Shown: positions 8,390 to 18,566, counted from the stretch's first letter. The stretch: DNA of 41,637 nt from Pseudomonadota bacterium (GCA_021811145.1 JAJZPN010000013.1:1-41637), one strand, 5' to 3'. The notes: generated by a model from the sequence alone, not told the origin. Numbers and translations: made by a program.

Positions 8390-9949
8390 ATGGCGATCGA
8401 GCGAGCATTAATCAGCGTCTCAAATAAACAAGGTGCGGTAGAATTTGCGCGCGCCTTGAGTCAACAAAAAATTGAAATTCTCTCAACAGGTGGTACGGCA
8501 AGATTATTGCGTGATGCGGGTATTCCGGTTATTGAGGTATCTAATTTTACTGGCTTTCCGGAAATGCTCGATGGTCGTGTCAAAACCCTGCATCCTAAAG
8601 TACATGGTGGGATTTTAGCTAGACGCGATTTAAGTAGTCATCGTGAGGCTATGGCGTTACATGGTATACAACCCATTGATTTGGTGGTTGTCAATTTGTA
8701 TCCATTCAAAGAAACCGTTGCTAATCCAGAGTGTACTCTTGATGAAGCCATTGAAAATATTGATATAGGCGGACCTGCGATGGTTCGTTCAGCTGCTAAA
8801 AATCATGCTCACGTAGCAGTGATAACCGACCCTGAAGATTATTCATTGGTTCTAAAAGAAATGAAAAGCAATCAGGGTGTATTGTCTCAAACTACGCGTT
8901 TTCGTTTAGCAGTTAAAGCGTTTTCACATACTGCAGAATACGATGGCATGATTGCCAACTATCTCTCCTGTATAGAGGAAGGAGATGCCAGTCAAGGATA
9001 TCCTGAGCGCTTGCATCTTACCTTTACTCGTGAGCAGAGTTTGCGCTATGGCGAAAACCCTCACCAAAGTGCTGCCTTTTATCGGGATATTCATGCTCCG
9101 TTTGGGTTGCTCAGTGATTATCAGCAATTACAGGGTAAAGAATTATCCTATAACAATATCGCAGACAGTGATGCCGCTTGGGATTGTGTGCGAACCCTTA
9201 ATGATAAAGCCTGCGTGATTGTGAAACATGCAAATCCGTGTGGTGTCGCAAAGGGACAAAATGCTAAAGAAGCTTATTTACGTGCCTATGCCACAGATCC
9301 CACCTCGGCTTTTGGTGGCATTATCGCTTTCAATTGTAAGGTAGATGAGAAAACCGCTCTGGCTCTACAACAGCAATTTGTGGAAGTGGTGTTGGCTCCT
9401 GACTATGATAAAAAAGCGCTTGAAGTATTTAAACAGAAAGCCAACATTCGGGTACTACAAGTTCCGCTGAGTGGCGCTTTTAATGGTTGGGATATGAAGC
9501 GCGTGGGCGGTGGGTTATTGATTCAAACACCTGATCAAATTACGCTCAACGACAATGATCTACGTGTGGTCACTAAAAAACACCCTAGCGCACAACAAAT
9601 GAATGATTTGAAATTTGCTTTTCACGTGGCTAAATATGTGAAATCCAATGCCATTGTGTTTTGTCGTGATGGGCAGACTCTGGGGGTGGGCGCGGGACAA
9701 ATGAGTCGCGTCGACAGTACTCGCATTGCGAGACGTAAGGCTGAGGATGTGGCTCTGTCTCTCACGCAATCCGTTGTAGCATCAGATGCTTTTTTCCCGT
9801 TCCGAGATGGAATTGATGTCATCGCCAGCGCTGGGGTGTCAGCTATTATTCAACCAGGGGGTAGCATTAAAGACGAGGAAGTCATTGCTGCAGCTGATGA
9901 GCATGGTATTGCAATGGTACTAACAGGTTTACGACATTTTAGGCATTAA
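8390..9949 (+). CDS. purH: Bifunctional AICAR transformylase / IMP cyclohydrolase
   Basis: 519 residues; catalyses the last two steps of IMP synthesis. The N-terminal MGS-like cyclohydrolase domain has [40 protein letters not shown] and the [16 protein letters not shown] loop. The transformylase domain carries RYGENPHQ, the catalytic [17 protein letters not shown] and SDAFFPF, ending with [11 protein letters not shown] and GLRHFRH. It follows fis by 13 bp and purD follows after 5 bp, so it is part of one transcription unit. Confidence 0.97.
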   Translation: MAIERALISVSNKQGAVEFARALSQQKIEILSTGGTARLLRDAGIPVIEVSNFTGFPEMLDGRVKTLHPKVHGGILARRDLSSHREAMALHGIQPIDLVVVNLYPFKETVANPECTLDEAIENIDIGGPAMVRSAAKNHAHVAVITDPEDYSLVLKEMKSNQGVLSQTTRFRLAVKAFSHTAEYDGMIANYLSCIEEGDASQGYPERLHLTFTREQSLRYGENPHQSAAFYRDIHAPFGLLSDYQQLQGKELSYNNIADSDAAWDCVRTLNDKACVIVKHANPCGVAKGQNAKEAYLRAYATDPTSAFGGIIAFNCKVDEKTALALQQQFVEVVLAPDYDKKALEVFKQKANIRVLQVPLSGAFNGWDMKRVGGGLLIQTPDQITLNDNDLRVVTKKHPSAQQMNDLKFAFHVAKYVKSNAIVFCRDGQTLGVGAGQMSRVDSTRIARRKAEDVALSLTQSVVASDAFFPFRDGIDVIASAGVSAIIQPGGSIKDEEVIAAADEHGIAMVLTGLRHFRH

Positions 9950-9954
9950 TCTTC

Positions 9955-11223
9955 ATGAAAATTTTAGTTATTGGTTCGGGCGGGCGTGAGCACGCTCTGG
10001 CATGGCGTCTTGTACAGTCAAAAAAAGTATCACGTGTTTATGTGGCGCCTGGTAACGCGGGTACCAAAGGTGAGGAGGGGCTCTACAACGTTGAGCTCAA
10101 CAGTGTTGAAGAATGGGTTCGTTTTGCTAAAGAAGAGCCTATTGATTTAACCGTAGTAGGCCCAGAAGCGCCTCTATCGCAAGGTGTTGTTGATGCATTT
10201 CGTGAAGCGGGACTAGCTATTTTTGGACCAACACAGTTGGCCAGTCAATTAGAGGCATCTAAGGATTTTGCTAAGGCGTTTATGATGCGCCATGGTATTC
10301 CTACAGCAGCGTATGCCACTTTTGAAGAAGCTCATCTTGCTCACCAGTATATTGATCAACAGGGCGCCCCTATTGTAATTAAAGCCGATGGTCTTGCGGC
10401 AGGAAAAGGGGTGGTGGTAGCCATGAGTCTTGATGAAGCCCATCAAGCTATTGACCATATGTTCTCAGGGGCTTTAGGAGGCGCCGGACATCGTGTGGTG
10501 ATTGAAGAGTTTTTAGAGGGAGAAGAAGCCAGTTTTATTGTTCTCTCTGATGGTGAGAATGTTTGCCCTTTAGCAACCAGTCAAGATCATAAACGGTTAC
10601 TTGATGGTGATTTAGGGCCTAATACAGGGGGTATGGGAGCTTATTCGCCTGCTCCTGTGGTCACTCCCACGCTACACGCAAAAATTATGCGTGAAGTGAT
10701 TATGCCCACCATTCGAGGCATGAAAGCAGAGGGGCATACTTATACTGGCTTTTTGTATGCAGGAATAATGATCAGTCCTAACGGGGATATTAAAACACTT
10801 GAGTTTAATTGTCGTATGGGCGACCCCGAAACGCAACCTATTATGATGCGTCTTAAGTCGGACTTGGTTGAAGTGCTTGACTATGCAGTCAAGGGACGTC
10901 TAGATCAAGTTCATCTAGAGTGGGACAGACGTAGCGCGGTGGGAGTTGTTATGGCCGCTTACAATTATCCTAATACGCCAAGAACGGGTGATGTGATTGT
11001 TGACCGGGGTGTTTTCGATCAAGACAGTCATGTTTTTCATGCTGGAACCGCTATGGATGACAAGGGGCAACTTGTTACCCGCGGTGGACGCGTGGTATGT
11101 GTCACAGCACTCGGCGATACATTGCGTGTAGCGGCTAATAAAGCGTATCAGCGTTTGGCTGATATTCAATTTGATGGACAACAATATCGTCGAGATATAG
11201 GTTGGCGCGCTTTAAAAAGCTAA
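9955..11223 (+). CDS. purD: Phosphoribosylamine-glycine ligase (GAR synthetase)
   Basis: 422 residues, the usual length. It joins glycine to phosphoribosylamine with ATP, the second step of purine synthesis. The start is VIGSGGREHALAW. The ATP-grasp domain has IVIKADGLAAGKGVVVA, EEFLEGEEASF, SQDHKR, GPNTGGMGAY and the metal-binding FNCRMGDPETQ. It ends 1 bp before the convergent tsaC stop, so no room remains for a separate terminator between them. Confidence 0.97.
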   Translation: MKILVIGSGGREHALAWRLVQSKKVSRVYVAPGNAGTKGEEGLYNVELNSVEEWVRFAKEEPIDLTVVGPEAPLSQGVVDAFREAGLAIFGPTQLASQLEASKDFAKAFMMRHGIPTAAYATFEEAHLAHQYIDQQGAPIVIKADGLAAGKGVVVAMSLDEAHQAIDHMFSGALGGAGHRVVIEEFLEGEEASFIVLSDGENVCPLATSQDHKRLLDGDLGPNTGGMGAYSPAPVVTPTLHAKIMREVIMPTIRGMKAEGHTYTGFLYAGIMISPNGDIKTLEFNCRMGDPETQPIMMRLKSDLVEVLDYAVKGRLDQVHLEWDRRSAVGVVMAAYNYPNTPRTGDVIVDRGVFDQDSHVFHAGTAMDDKGQLVTRGGRVVCVTALGDTLRVAANKAYQRLADIQFDGQQYRRDIGWRALKS

Positions 11224-11224
11224 A

Positions 11225-11794
11225 CTAACGACGAATTATTTGGTCATTTGCTAAATCAATAATTTTAGACGGTTGAGTATGACGCAAGGTGCGTCCACTG
11301 ATAATTTTGACCTTTTTACCAAGTTGTCTGTGACATTCGCGTAGAGTTCGGATAGGGCGACGTCCGGATAAATTGGCGCTGGTGGATGTAATAGGCATCT
11401 TGATTGTCCGTAGTAAAGCGAGCGTGTCAGGATGGGCATCCACTCTTATAGCCACTTTTTTGCTTTTGTGTCGTCCTCTCACTAATGGTAGGCAGTGTCC
11501 ACTCGCAGGGACTAAAAACGTGACTGGACCAGGCCAATCTTGATTGACTCGGGTTTGCTCCGCGGCTGTAAGTGGACGATGCAGTTTGTGTAGTTGACTT
11601 CTGTGATGGGCAATGACAATCAATCCCTTGTGGCTAGGTCTCTTTTTTATGCTGAGAAGGTTTTTTAGGCCGCGCTGACTATAAGGTGAACAGCCAAGTC
11701 CAAAAACAGCACGGGTAGCATAGGCAATAACGCCACCTTGTGCCAAATGATACCTAAGCGCACGTCCTGATTGTGAAAGTCGATGTTGTTTCAT
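11225..11794 (-). CDS. tsaC: Threonylcarbamoyl-AMP synthase, TsaC/YrdC type
   Basis: 189 residues, single YrdC domain without the C-terminal Sua5 extension. It makes threonylcarbamoyl-AMP from threonine, bicarbonate and ATP for the t6A modification of tRNA. Recognisable pieces are GGVIAYATRAVFGLGC (usually YPTEAVYGLGC), KKRPSHKGLIVI, WPGPVTFLVPAS, VAIRVDAHP and the STSANLSG motif. The change of PTE to ATR in the first motif departs from the common consensus. It is convergent with purD and divergent from hemF across 68 bp. Confidence 0.9.
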   Translation of the reverse strand: MKQHRLSQSGRALRYHLAQGGVIAYATRAVFGLGCSPYSQRGLKNLLSIKKRPSHKGLIVIAHHRSQLHKLHRPLTAAEQTRVNQDWPGPVTFLVPASGHCLPLVRGRHKSKKVAIRVDAHPDTLALLRTIKMPITSTSANLSGRRPIRTLRECHRQLGKKVKIISGRTLRHTQPSKIIDLANDQIIRR

Positions 11795-11862
11795 GGTTTA
11801 TATGAGTAGCCTGAGAATGTTACACTTCACTGTTTATATTGATTTTAACGGATAAAGCGACT

Positions 11863-12759
11863 ATGGATGTAAGCGATATTAAAGATTATTTGGTTGGATT
11901 ACAAAAGAGTATCGTTAATCGTTGTCAAGAATTAGATGGCCAGACTTTCCGTTTTGACAGCTGGCAACGCCCTCAGGGTGGTGGTGGAATAAGCGCCTTG
12001 ATCGAAGAGGGGGATTTATTTGAGCGAGGTGGTGTTAATTTCTCTCATGTCATGGGGCAGGGATTACCCCCCTCAGCCACTCAACATCGTCCAGAGTTAG
12101 CCGGCCGTCGGTTTGAAGCGCTAGGTGTATCCCTAGTTCTTCATCCAAGAAACCCTTATGTGCCCACCGTCCACATGAATGTGCGTTGTTTTATTGCCTT
12201 TGACGATCATAAAGAACCTGTTTGGTGGTTTGGTGGCGGGATGGATTTGACTCCTTATTATGGTTTTAAAGAGGATGCTGTCCATTTCCATGAAACCTGT
12301 CGTGCTGCATTAAATCCTTTTGGTAAAGACTATTACCCTAAATATAAAAAATGGTGTGATGAGTATTTTTATTTAAAACATCGCAATGAACCACGAGGGG
12401 TGGGAGGGATATTTTTTGATGATTTTAATGATCTTGGCTGGGATCAATCGCGTGCCTTGTGGGCCAGTGTAGGTGATCATTTTATTGATGCTTATGCGCC
12501 GATCGTTGAGAGACGTCGCGATCATGCTTATGGCGAAAGAGAACGAGACTTTCAAGCCTATCGCCGTGGACGTTATGTTGAATTTAATCTGGTGTATGAC
12601 CGCGGGACGTTATTTGGTCTTCAATCGGGGGGTAGAACGGAGTCTATTCTGATGTCTCTGCCACCCATTGTGCGTTGGCGCTACGATTGGAGTGCGGAGC
12701 CGGGTAGTGTAGAAGCGAGTTTATTAACTGATTTTATTAACGGACGTGATTGGGTTTAA
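11863..12759 (+). CDS. hemF: Oxygen-dependent coproporphyrinogen-III oxidase
   Basis: 298 residues from ATG 11863; the frame is open back to TTG 11839, but ATG gives the normal family start. It converts coproporphyrinogen III to protoporphyrinogen IX using O2. Family motifs are [59 protein letters not shown] and [15 protein letters not shown]. The livH GTG lies 3 bases after its stop, so haem synthesis and the branched-chain amino acid transporter appear co-transcribed. Confidence 0.96.
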   Translation: MDVSDIKDYLVGLQKSIVNRCQELDGQTFRFDSWQRPQGGGGISALIEEGDLFERGGVNFSHVMGQGLPPSATQHRPELAGRRFEALGVSLVLHPRNPYVPTVHMNVRCFIAFDDHKEPVWWFGGGMDLTPYYGFKEDAVHFHETCRAALNPFGKDYYPKYKKWCDEYFYLKHRNEPRGVGGIFFDDFNDLGWDQSRALWASVGDHFIDAYAPIVERRRDHAYGERERDFQAYRRGRYVEFNLVYDRGTLFGLQSGGRTESILMSLPPIVRWRYDWSAEPGSVEASLLTDFINGRDWV

Positions 12760-12762
12760 CGA

Positions 12763-13686
12763 GTGAGTACTTTTTGGCAACAAGTTGTAAATGGATTAAC
12801 CTTGGGCAGTATTTATGCTTTAGTTGCACTGGGGTATACCATGGTCTATGGCATTATGGAGCTGATTAATTTTGCCCATGGGGATGTGGTGATGGTGGGA
12901 GCATTAATTGCCCTCAGTGTTAGTGAGTTATTAATTCATCAAGGTCTATCACTGCCATTAGCTCTTTCAATCGCTATCATGGTTTCGGTGTTGGTCTGTA
13001 TGGTACTTGGTTGGACCATTGAAAAGATCGCTTATCGCCCACTTCGCCACGCACCAAAACTGGCCCCCTTAATTACTGCTATTGGTTTATCCTTACTGCT
13101 ACAGCAAATTGCAGCGCTTATTTGGGGTAAAAGTTATTTACCCTTTTCACATACTTTAACCACTACCAGTTGGTCATGGCATGGAGTGGTGATTTCAGCT
13201 TTACAACTTGATATATTTGGCTTGTCTTTACTACTCATGTTTTTACTGTGGCATCTTGTACATCATTCAAAACTAGGTCGTGCTATGCGAGCTACTGCAC
13301 AAAGTGTGGCCTTTGCTCAATTGATGGGAGTGAATACAGATCGTGTTATTTCACAAACCTTTGTGATTGGCTCCGCCCTCGCTGCTGTGGCTGGAGTAAT
13401 GGATGTCATGTATTACGCTGTGGGTAACTACACCATGGGTTTTTTATTAGGACTTAAAGCATTTACTGCTGCCGTATTAGGTGGCATAGGTAACTTAAAA
13501 GGCGCCATGTTAGGGGGCTTGTTATTGGGTGTGGTAGAGGCGCTTGGAGCGGGATATATTGGGGACATAACCCATGGTTTTTTTGGCAGCAACTATAAGG
13601 ATGTGTTTGCTTTTCTTGTGTTGATTTTAGTATTGATTTTTAAGCCTAATGGGCTATTAGGAAGCAACACACAGGAGAAGGTCTAA
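12763..13686 (+). CDS. livH: Branched-chain amino acid ABC transporter permease LivH
   Basis: 307 residues with about eight membrane segments. The start is GTG 12763, 3 bases after the hemF stop, with no convincing ribosome binding site, suggesting translational coupling. The start (FWQQVVNGLTLGSIYALVAL), GYTMVYGIMELINFAHGDV and the cytoplasmic EAA-like loop AMRATAQSVAFAQLMGVN are diagnostic of LivH. It overlaps livM by one base (TAATG). The paralogous urea permease UrtB is an alternative, but the four-gene order and ATPases fit Liv better. Confidence 0.92.
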   Translation: MSTFWQQVVNGLTLGSIYALVALGYTMVYGIMELINFAHGDVVMVGALIALSVSELLIHQGLSLPLALSIAIMVSVLVCMVLGWTIEKIAYRPLRHAPKLAPLITAIGLSLLLQQIAALIWGKSYLPFSHTLTTTSWSWHGVVISALQLDIFGLSLLLMFLLWHLVHHSKLGRAMRATAQSVAFAQLMGVNTDRVISQTFVIGSALAAVAGVMDVMYYAVGNYTMGFLLGLKAFTAAVLGGIGNLKGAMLGGLLLGVVEALGAGYIGDITHGFFGSNYKDVFAFLVLILVLIFKPNGLLGSNTQEKV

Positions 13687-14714
13687 TGAAAAAAAACATA
13701 TCACTTTTGGTTGCTGTGTTGTTGTTACCTTGGCTACTTTATTTTTCGGCAGGACAAAGTTGGGTCAGGATTATTGATTTTTCTTTACTCTATCTGATGC
13801 TCTCCCTTGGGTTAAATGTAGTGGTGGGCTATGCTGGGTTACTGGATTTAGGTTATATCGCTTTCTTTGCTGTGGGAGCCTATTGCTATGCGCTATTATC
13901 CTCTCCCCAATTTGGGATACATTGGCCGCTACTTGTTATTCTTCCTATTGGTGCTGTATGTGCAGGGTTATTCGGTGTCTTATTAGGCGCTCCTACCTTA
14001 CGCTTAAAAGGGGATTATCTGGCTATCGTCACCTTAGGTTTTGGTGAAATTATTCGTATATTTCTTAATAACCTTTCTTCCCCTGTGAACATTACCAATG
14101 GCCCACAAGGGATTAGTGATATTGACCCTTTGCACTTAGGCTCCATTGTTTTCAATCATGGCCTTGTGTTTGGTGATATTAGAATACCCTCAGTCATAAA
14201 TATTTATTATTTGTTCTTATTAGCGGTGATTATAACCATGATCTTCTCTTCTCGATTAGAAAGGTCCAGGGTGGGTCGAGCATGGATGGCCATTAGAGAA
14301 GACGAGCTTGCTGCATCCTGTGTTGGTATACATACCAAGCGATATAAGTTATTGGCTTTTGGTTTGGGTGCTACTATGGGCGGTTTGTCAGGCGGCTTGT
14401 TTGCTGGTTTTCAGGGGTTTGTCAGTCCTGAGAGTTTTACTCTGATGGAATCGGTCATGATTTTATGTATGGTCGTATTGGGTGGGATGGGACATATTCC
14501 TGGTGTGATTGTGGGCTCACTTCTATTGAGTATTCTTCCTGAGGTATTAAGAGAAACCGCCGGTTGGCAACGTGGTTTATTTGGTCAGGTAATCGTTGAT
14601 CCTGCTAATCTTCGATTAATTATGTTTGCTTTAGCGTTAGTTGTCATGATGCTTGTGCGTCCTGAAGGGTTAATTCCTTCGGCACTAAGACGCAAGGAGA
14701 TGCAACATGAATAA
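13686..14714 (+). CDS. livM: Branched-chain amino acid ABC transporter permease LivM
   Basis: 342 residues, multi-spanning inner-membrane permease. Characteristic segments are LNVVVGYAGLLDLGYIAFFAVGAY, written here as LNVVVGYAGLLDLGY and FFAVGAYCYALL, then GAPTLRLKGDYLAIVTLGFG and the loop GRAWMAIREDELAASCVGI. It starts in the TAATG overlap with livH and overlaps livG by 8 bases. With LivH it forms the transmembrane channel of the importer. Confidence 0.93.
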   Translation: MKKNISLLVAVLLLPWLLYFSAGQSWVRIIDFSLLYLMLSLGLNVVVGYAGLLDLGYIAFFAVGAYCYALLSSPQFGIHWPLLVILPIGAVCAGLFGVLLGAPTLRLKGDYLAIVTLGFGEIIRIFLNNLSSPVNITNGPQGISDIDPLHLGSIVFNHGLVFGDIRIPSVINIYYLFLLAVIITMIFSSRLERSRVGRAWMAIREDELAASCVGIHTKRYKLLAFGLGATMGGLSGGLFAGFQGFVSPESFTLMESVMILCMVVLGGMGHIPGVIVGSLLLSILPEVLRETAGWQRGLFGQVIVDPANLRLIMFALALVVMMLVRPEGLIPSALRRKEMQHE

Positions 14715-15483
14715 TTTACTCGAACTCAATCACGTTTCCAAGCGCTTTGGTGGACTGGTCGCATTAAAAGAAGTCAGTATGCATATCCCTGAGCAAGCTA
14801 TAGTGGGATTAATTGGCCCAAATGGAGCGGGAAAGACTACTTTATTTAATATTATTACAGGACTCTACCGCCCTGATCAGGGAGAGTTATTGTTAAGACA
14901 TCAACCATTACCTGTTGGCATGCCACATAAGATAGCTCAACATGGTATTGCTAGAACATTTCAGAATATTCGGTTATTTAATAATTTAACGGTATTAGAG
15001 AATATTCTAGTGGGTCGACATATGCGCTCCCAAGCCTCTGTTTTAGGAGCTATATTGAATACAAAAAGAACACGTTTAGAAGAGAAAAACATACGTGAAA
15101 AAGCATTGTTTTTTTTAAATTACGTGGGATTAACTCATCGTGCTCATGATTACGCCAAAGTACTCTCTTATGGTGATCAGCGTCGTTTAGAAATAGCCAG
15201 AGCGCTTGCCACTGAGCCTCAACTGTTAGCACTTGATGAACCGGCAGCCGGGATGAATATTAAAGAGCGTAATGATTTGGCCCTGCTTATTCAACAGATA
15301 CAACAAGATGGCACAGCAGTACTTGTGATTGAGCATGATGTGAAATGGATCATGTCATTATGCCAACATATTACCGTATTAAATTTTGGGGAAGTGATTG
15401 CTGCAGGTGATCCACATGCAGTACAAAACCATCCTAAAGTGATTGAGGCCTATTTGGGTAAGGGGCAACATCATGCTGCTTGA
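14707..15483 (+). CDS. livG: Branched-chain amino acid ABC transporter ATPase LivG
   Basis: 258 residues. Walker A GPNGAGKTT, Q-loop region TFQNIRLF, ABC signature in this family's form LSYGDQRRLEIARAL, Walker B LLALDEPAAGMN and a switch histidine (EHDVKWIMSL). AGGAG at 14695-14699 serves its ATG, which lies within the end of livM. The C-terminus overlaps livF by 11 bases. Confidence 0.94.
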   Translation: MNNLLELNHVSKRFGGLVALKEVSMHIPEQAIVGLIGPNGAGKTTLFNIITGLYRPDQGELLLRHQPLPVGMPHKIAQHGIARTFQNIRLFNNLTVLENILVGRHMRSQASVLGAILNTKRTRLEEKNIREKALFFLNYVGLTHRAHDYAKVLSYGDQRRLEIARALATEPQLLALDEPAAGMNIKERNDLALLIQQIQQDGTAVLVIEHDVKWIMSLCQHITVLNFGEVIAAGDPHAVQNHPKVIEAYLGKGQHHAA

Positions 15484-16174
15484 CGTGAAACAATTATCGG
15501 TCAGTTATGGTGGAATACATGCGGTACGTGAAATCAGTTTTCATATCAATCGTGGTGAACGGGTAACGATTATTGGCGCCAATGGTGCCGGTAAAAGCAG
15601 TACTTTAAAAGCATTAGCAGGACTAGTAAGGATTGAGAAAGGGACCGTTTTATTTAATGATAAGTTAATTAACGCTGTTCCTGCGTTTGCTCGTGTCTCT
15701 GAAGGTCTATGTTTAGTGCCTGAGGGGCGCGGTATTTTTCAGCGTATGACTATTGAAGAAAACCTATGGATGGGTGCCTATTCTCAACCTAATGGATCTT
15801 TAAAACAACATCTTGATCAAGTTTATGCTATTTTCCCCCGACTCTATGAGCGACGTTTACAAAACGCAGGCACTCTATCAGGTGGAGAGCAGCAAATGCT
15901 TGCCATTGGCCGAGCGCTTCTCTCTCAGCCACAATTACTTATGCTTGATGAACCAAGTATGGGGTTGGCTCCGCAGATGGTTGACCACTTATTTGAAATT
16001 ATCGGTCGCGTGGTTGAAACGGGTGTGAGTTTGCTCTTAATTGAGCAAAATGCTCAGTTGGCGTTAAACCTATGCGATAGGGCTTATGTGATGGATACAG
16101 GAGAGATTATCTTAGCTGAGAGTGCTGAGGCCTGTTTAAACCATCCCTTAGTACAACAGGCCTACTTGGGTTAA
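15473..16174 (+). CDS. livF: Branched-chain amino acid ABC transporter ATPase LivF
   Basis: 233 residues from ATG 15473, which begins the usual LivF N-terminus (MLLDVKQLSVSYGG); the frame is open to 15443 within livG but that is not used. Walker A GANGAGKSS, LVPEGRGIFQRMT, signature LSGGEQQMLAIGRAL and Walker B LLMLDEPSMGLAP are present. It is the last gene of the hemF-livHMGF unit and ends 1 bp from the convergent substrate-binding protein gene. Confidence 0.94.
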   Translation: MLLDVKQLSVSYGGIHAVREISFHINRGERVTIIGANGAGKSSTLKALAGLVRIEKGTVLFNDKLINAVPAFARVSEGLCLVPEGRGIFQRMTIEENLWMGAYSQPNGSLKQHLDQVYAIFPRLYERRLQNAGTLSGGEQQMLAIGRALLSQPQLLMLDEPSMGLAPQMVDHLFEIIGRVVETGVSLLLIEQNAQLALNLCDRAYVMDTGEIILAESAEACLNHPLVQQAYLG

Positions 16175-16175
16175 G

Positions 16176-17321
16176 TTATTTATTGTTAGTCGGTACTTTC
16201 TTGCCCTTTTGCCACTCATACACAGTCACTTCACCATCCTTAAGGTCACCTTTATCATCAAAGGCTATATTGGCTGTTACCCCATCATAATGAAGAGTAG
16301 GTAGTACTTTTACATATACCTGAGGATCAACTGATTGAGCTTGTTTCATAGCTGCAATCATGACACCTACTGCATCATAGGCATAGGGAGCATAATCCTG
16401 AATATCACCATACTTCGCTTTAAAGCGGGTTTGAAAGTCTACGCCTTTAGGCATTTTAGTAAGTGGTACGCCTGGGAGGCTACAATAACTACCATTTGCG
16501 GCATCACCTGCAAGTTGAGCGAATTCGGTAGAGCATCCCCCGTCACCAGTTAAAAAGATTGATTTATCGCGTAAATCACGCAGTTGTCTCACCATGGGCC
16601 CGCTTTGTGCATCCATGCCGCCAAAAAAAATAACATCAGGCGATTTACCTTTAATACGCGTTAAAATAGCGCTGAAGTCCGTACTGTGATCGTCAGTGTG
16701 TTCACGTGCGACAACGTCAATGCCTTGTAAACTTTTAGCATATTCATCAGCCAGCCCTTGGCCATAGGACGTGGCATCATCAATGATAGCAACCCGTTTG
16801 GCTTTAAGGTGTTGGCTTGTAAATTGTGCCAAGACTCTGCCTTGCTGTATATCGTTAGCCATGACGCGATAAGCGGTTTTAAAACCCTGCTGGGTGTATT
16901 TAGGATTGGTTGCAGAGGGTGAAATCTGAACAATTCCTGCCTCCGAGTAGATACGTGAAGCGGGAATGGTGGTTCCTGAATTCAAATGTCCTACTACACC
17001 GTTGACTTTTTGATCGGCAAATTTTTGTGCAACAATAGTGCCTGTTTTAGGGTCGGCGGCATCGTCTTCACTTTGTAGTGTGAAATGTATTTTTTTACCA
17101 TTAATGACGATATGCTCTTTATTAGCGTCATCAATAGCAAGTTGTGCACCGTTAGCGTTGTCTTGCCCTAAGTGTGATTGAGGTCCTGTTAATGGCGCTG
17201 CTGAGCCAATCAATACTTCTTGTGTATCACTAGAAGTAGAGGGATTGCTTTTTTGGCAACTTGAAAGGAGTAGAAGAGCGGTCAATAAAACAGTGGTCTT
17301 TACTAAGTGTTTAACATCCAT
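16176..17321 (-). CDS. Branched-chain amino acid ABC transporter substrate-binding lipoprotein (LivK-like)
   Basis: 381 residues, periplasmic type I binding protein. The N-terminus has a lipoprotein signal: hydrophobic TTVLLTALLLLSSC, with lipobox LSSC. Family motifs are VLIGSAAPLTGPQSHLGQD, NGAQLAIDDAN, VNGVVGHLNSGTTIPASRIY and the conserved FFGGMDAQSGP. It faces livHMGF tail to tail with a 1-bp gap, so it has its own promoter, probably shared with the cytochrome c gene 23 bp upstream. Ligand specificity for leucine, isoleucine and valine is inferred from the transporter. Confidence 0.9.
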   Translation of the reverse strand: MDVKHLVKTTVLLTALLLLSSCQKSNPSTSSDTQEVLIGSAAPLTGPQSHLGQDNANGAQLAIDDANKEHIVINGKKIHFTLQSEDDAADPKTGTIVAQKFADQKVNGVVGHLNSGTTIPASRIYSEAGIVQISPSATNPKYTQQGFKTAYRVMANDIQQGRVLAQFTSQHLKAKRVAIIDDATSYGQGLADEYAKSLQGIDVVAREHTDDHSTDFSAILTRIKGKSPDVIFFGGMDAQSGPMVRQLRDLRDKSIFLTGDGGCSTEFAQLAGDAANGSYCSLPGVPLTKMPKGVDFQTRFKAKYGDIQDYAPYAYDAVGVMIAAMKQAQSVDPQVYVKVLPTLHYDGVTANIAFDDKGDLKDGEVTVYEWQKGKKVPTNNK

Positions 17322-17344
17322 AAAATCAACCGCTCCTTGTTTGT

Positions 17345-17662
17345 TTATCTACTTAAAACCCATTTTAAAATAGTGTGTAAATCTGCATCAGAGACCGTTT
17401 TTTGGGCAGGCATAGCCATAGCACCCCACACCCCTCCGCCACCATTTCTTACTTTGTGAAAGAGTTTATCTTCAATACCGGCTACACCTTGGTATTTTTT
17501 GGCGACATCTTTGTAAGCTGGACCTACAATCTTATGATCAACAGCGTGACATGATAGGCAGCCATGTTGAGCTGCGAGAGTCTCACCTTTTTCTGCAGCA
17601 AAAGTGGTGAATGTTAAGCAAGCTAATGAAAGAGCTAGAGTTGAAGACACGAGTTTGTTCAT
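17345..17662 (-). CDS. Small class I cytochrome c (c551/c8-like)
   Basis: 105 residues: signal peptide 1-22 (ending TTFA), then a mature domain of about 82 residues with one haem motif, C35-L-S-C38-H39, and a methionine axial ligand in AMAMPAQ. Conserved pieces IVGPAYKDVAKKY and NGGGGVWGAM match cytochromes c551/c8. It is a periplasmic electron carrier between respiratory complexes. It lies downstream of lgt by 103 bp and upstream of the LivK-like gene by 22 bp. Its electron partners are not visible here. Confidence 0.93.
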   Translation of the reverse strand: MNKLVSSTLALSLACLTFTTFAAEKGETLAAQHGCLSCHAVDHKIVGPAYKDVAKKYQGVAGIEDKLFHKVRNGGGGVWGAMAMPAQKTVSDADLHTILKWVLSR

Positions 17663-17732
17663 TTTTTTCTCCCAAAAATAGTTACTAAAGGCAGCATTAA
17701 TCGTCTCGTTGTCGGCTTTCTTCGTTTTTATT

Positions 17733-17757
17733 ACTCTTTACCTGCCATGCAAAGAGT
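17733..17757. other. 7-bp inverted repeat between lgt and cytochrome c gene
   Basis: ACTCTTT at 17733-17739 pairs with AAAGAGT at 17751-17757 around an 11-base loop. On the plus strand it is followed by GTTTTTATTT, the look of a rho-independent terminator, yet no plus-strand gene precedes it. On the minus strand, the direction of lgt, the following bases are not T-rich. It may be a weak terminator, a regulator site for the cytochrome promoter, or chance. Confidence 0.3.
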
Positions 17758-17765
17758 GTTTTTAT

Positions 17766-18557
17766 TTACCTTTCTATAATAGCTGATTTTAAGGAAGTTC
17801 TCCATAACCAAATCCCAACAATAACCATGGGTAAACTTAACCATTGCCCCATGCTCAGGCCAAAAGTGAGTAAGCCAAGAAAGTTATCCGGTTCACGAGT
17901 GAACTCAACCAGAAAGCGGAAACTGCCATAACCCATCAAGAAGTAAGAGGACAATACCCCAATTGGGCGTTGACGACGACTGGCTAAAACGAGAAATGTA
18001 CCCAGCACAACTCCTTCTAATAGTGCTTCATAGATTTGTGATGGATGGCGTGCGATGAGGTCTGTTTGAGGAAAAATCATCGCCCAGGGTAATGTAGTTG
18101 GTCGTCCTGGTAATTCTCCATTAATGAAGTTGCCAAGGCGACCAAAGCCTAAACCAAAAGTAACTAATGGCGCAACAAAATCAGTGACTTCTAACCAACG
18201 ACGCTGTGTTTTTCTGGCAAACAATATGCTCCCAAGGGTTACCCCTAAAAAACCGCCATGAAAGGACATGCCGCCTTGCCATACAGCAAAGATATCCAGT
18301 GGATGAGAAAAATAATAATCAGGTTTATAAAACAGGACGTATCCTAGACGACCACCGAGAACAACACCGAATACAACATAGGTTAGAAATTGATCAACTT
18401 CATCAACGTCCCATTTTAGCCATGGTTGTGTTTTAGCTCGCCAATGACCAACGTAGGAGCCCGCAAGAAAACCAAACAAATACATCAAGCCATACCAGCG
18501 AACAGCAAGCGGACCAATGTGTATGGCCACAGGGTCAATATTGGGATGTACCAGCAT
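17766..18557 (-). CDS. lgt: Prolipoprotein diacylglyceryl transferase
   Basis: 263 residues from ATG 18557; TTG 18566 is in frame, but the AAGG upstream is correctly spaced only for the ATG. It transfers diacylglycerol from phosphatidylglycerol to the lipobox cysteine of prolipoproteins in the inner membrane. The Lgt signature [16 protein letters not shown], the HGG motif MSFHGGFLG and RHPSQIYEA are present, with seven or so membrane segments. Its substrates in this window would include the LivK-like protein and MltA. Confidence 0.96.
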   Translation of the reverse strand: MLVHPNIDPVAIHIGPLAVRWYGLMYLFGFLAGSYVGHWRAKTQPWLKWDVDEVDQFLTYVVFGVVLGGRLGYVLFYKPDYYFSHPLDIFAVWQGGMSFHGGFLGVTLGSILFARKTQRRWLEVTDFVAPLVTFGLGFGRLGNFINGELPGRPTTLPWAMIFPQTDLIARHPSQIYEALLEGVVLGTFLVLASRRQRPIGVLSSYFLMGYGSFRFLVEFTREPDNFLGLLTFGLSMGQWLSLPMVIVGIWLWRTSLKSAIIER

Positions 18558-18566
18558 GATGATCAA

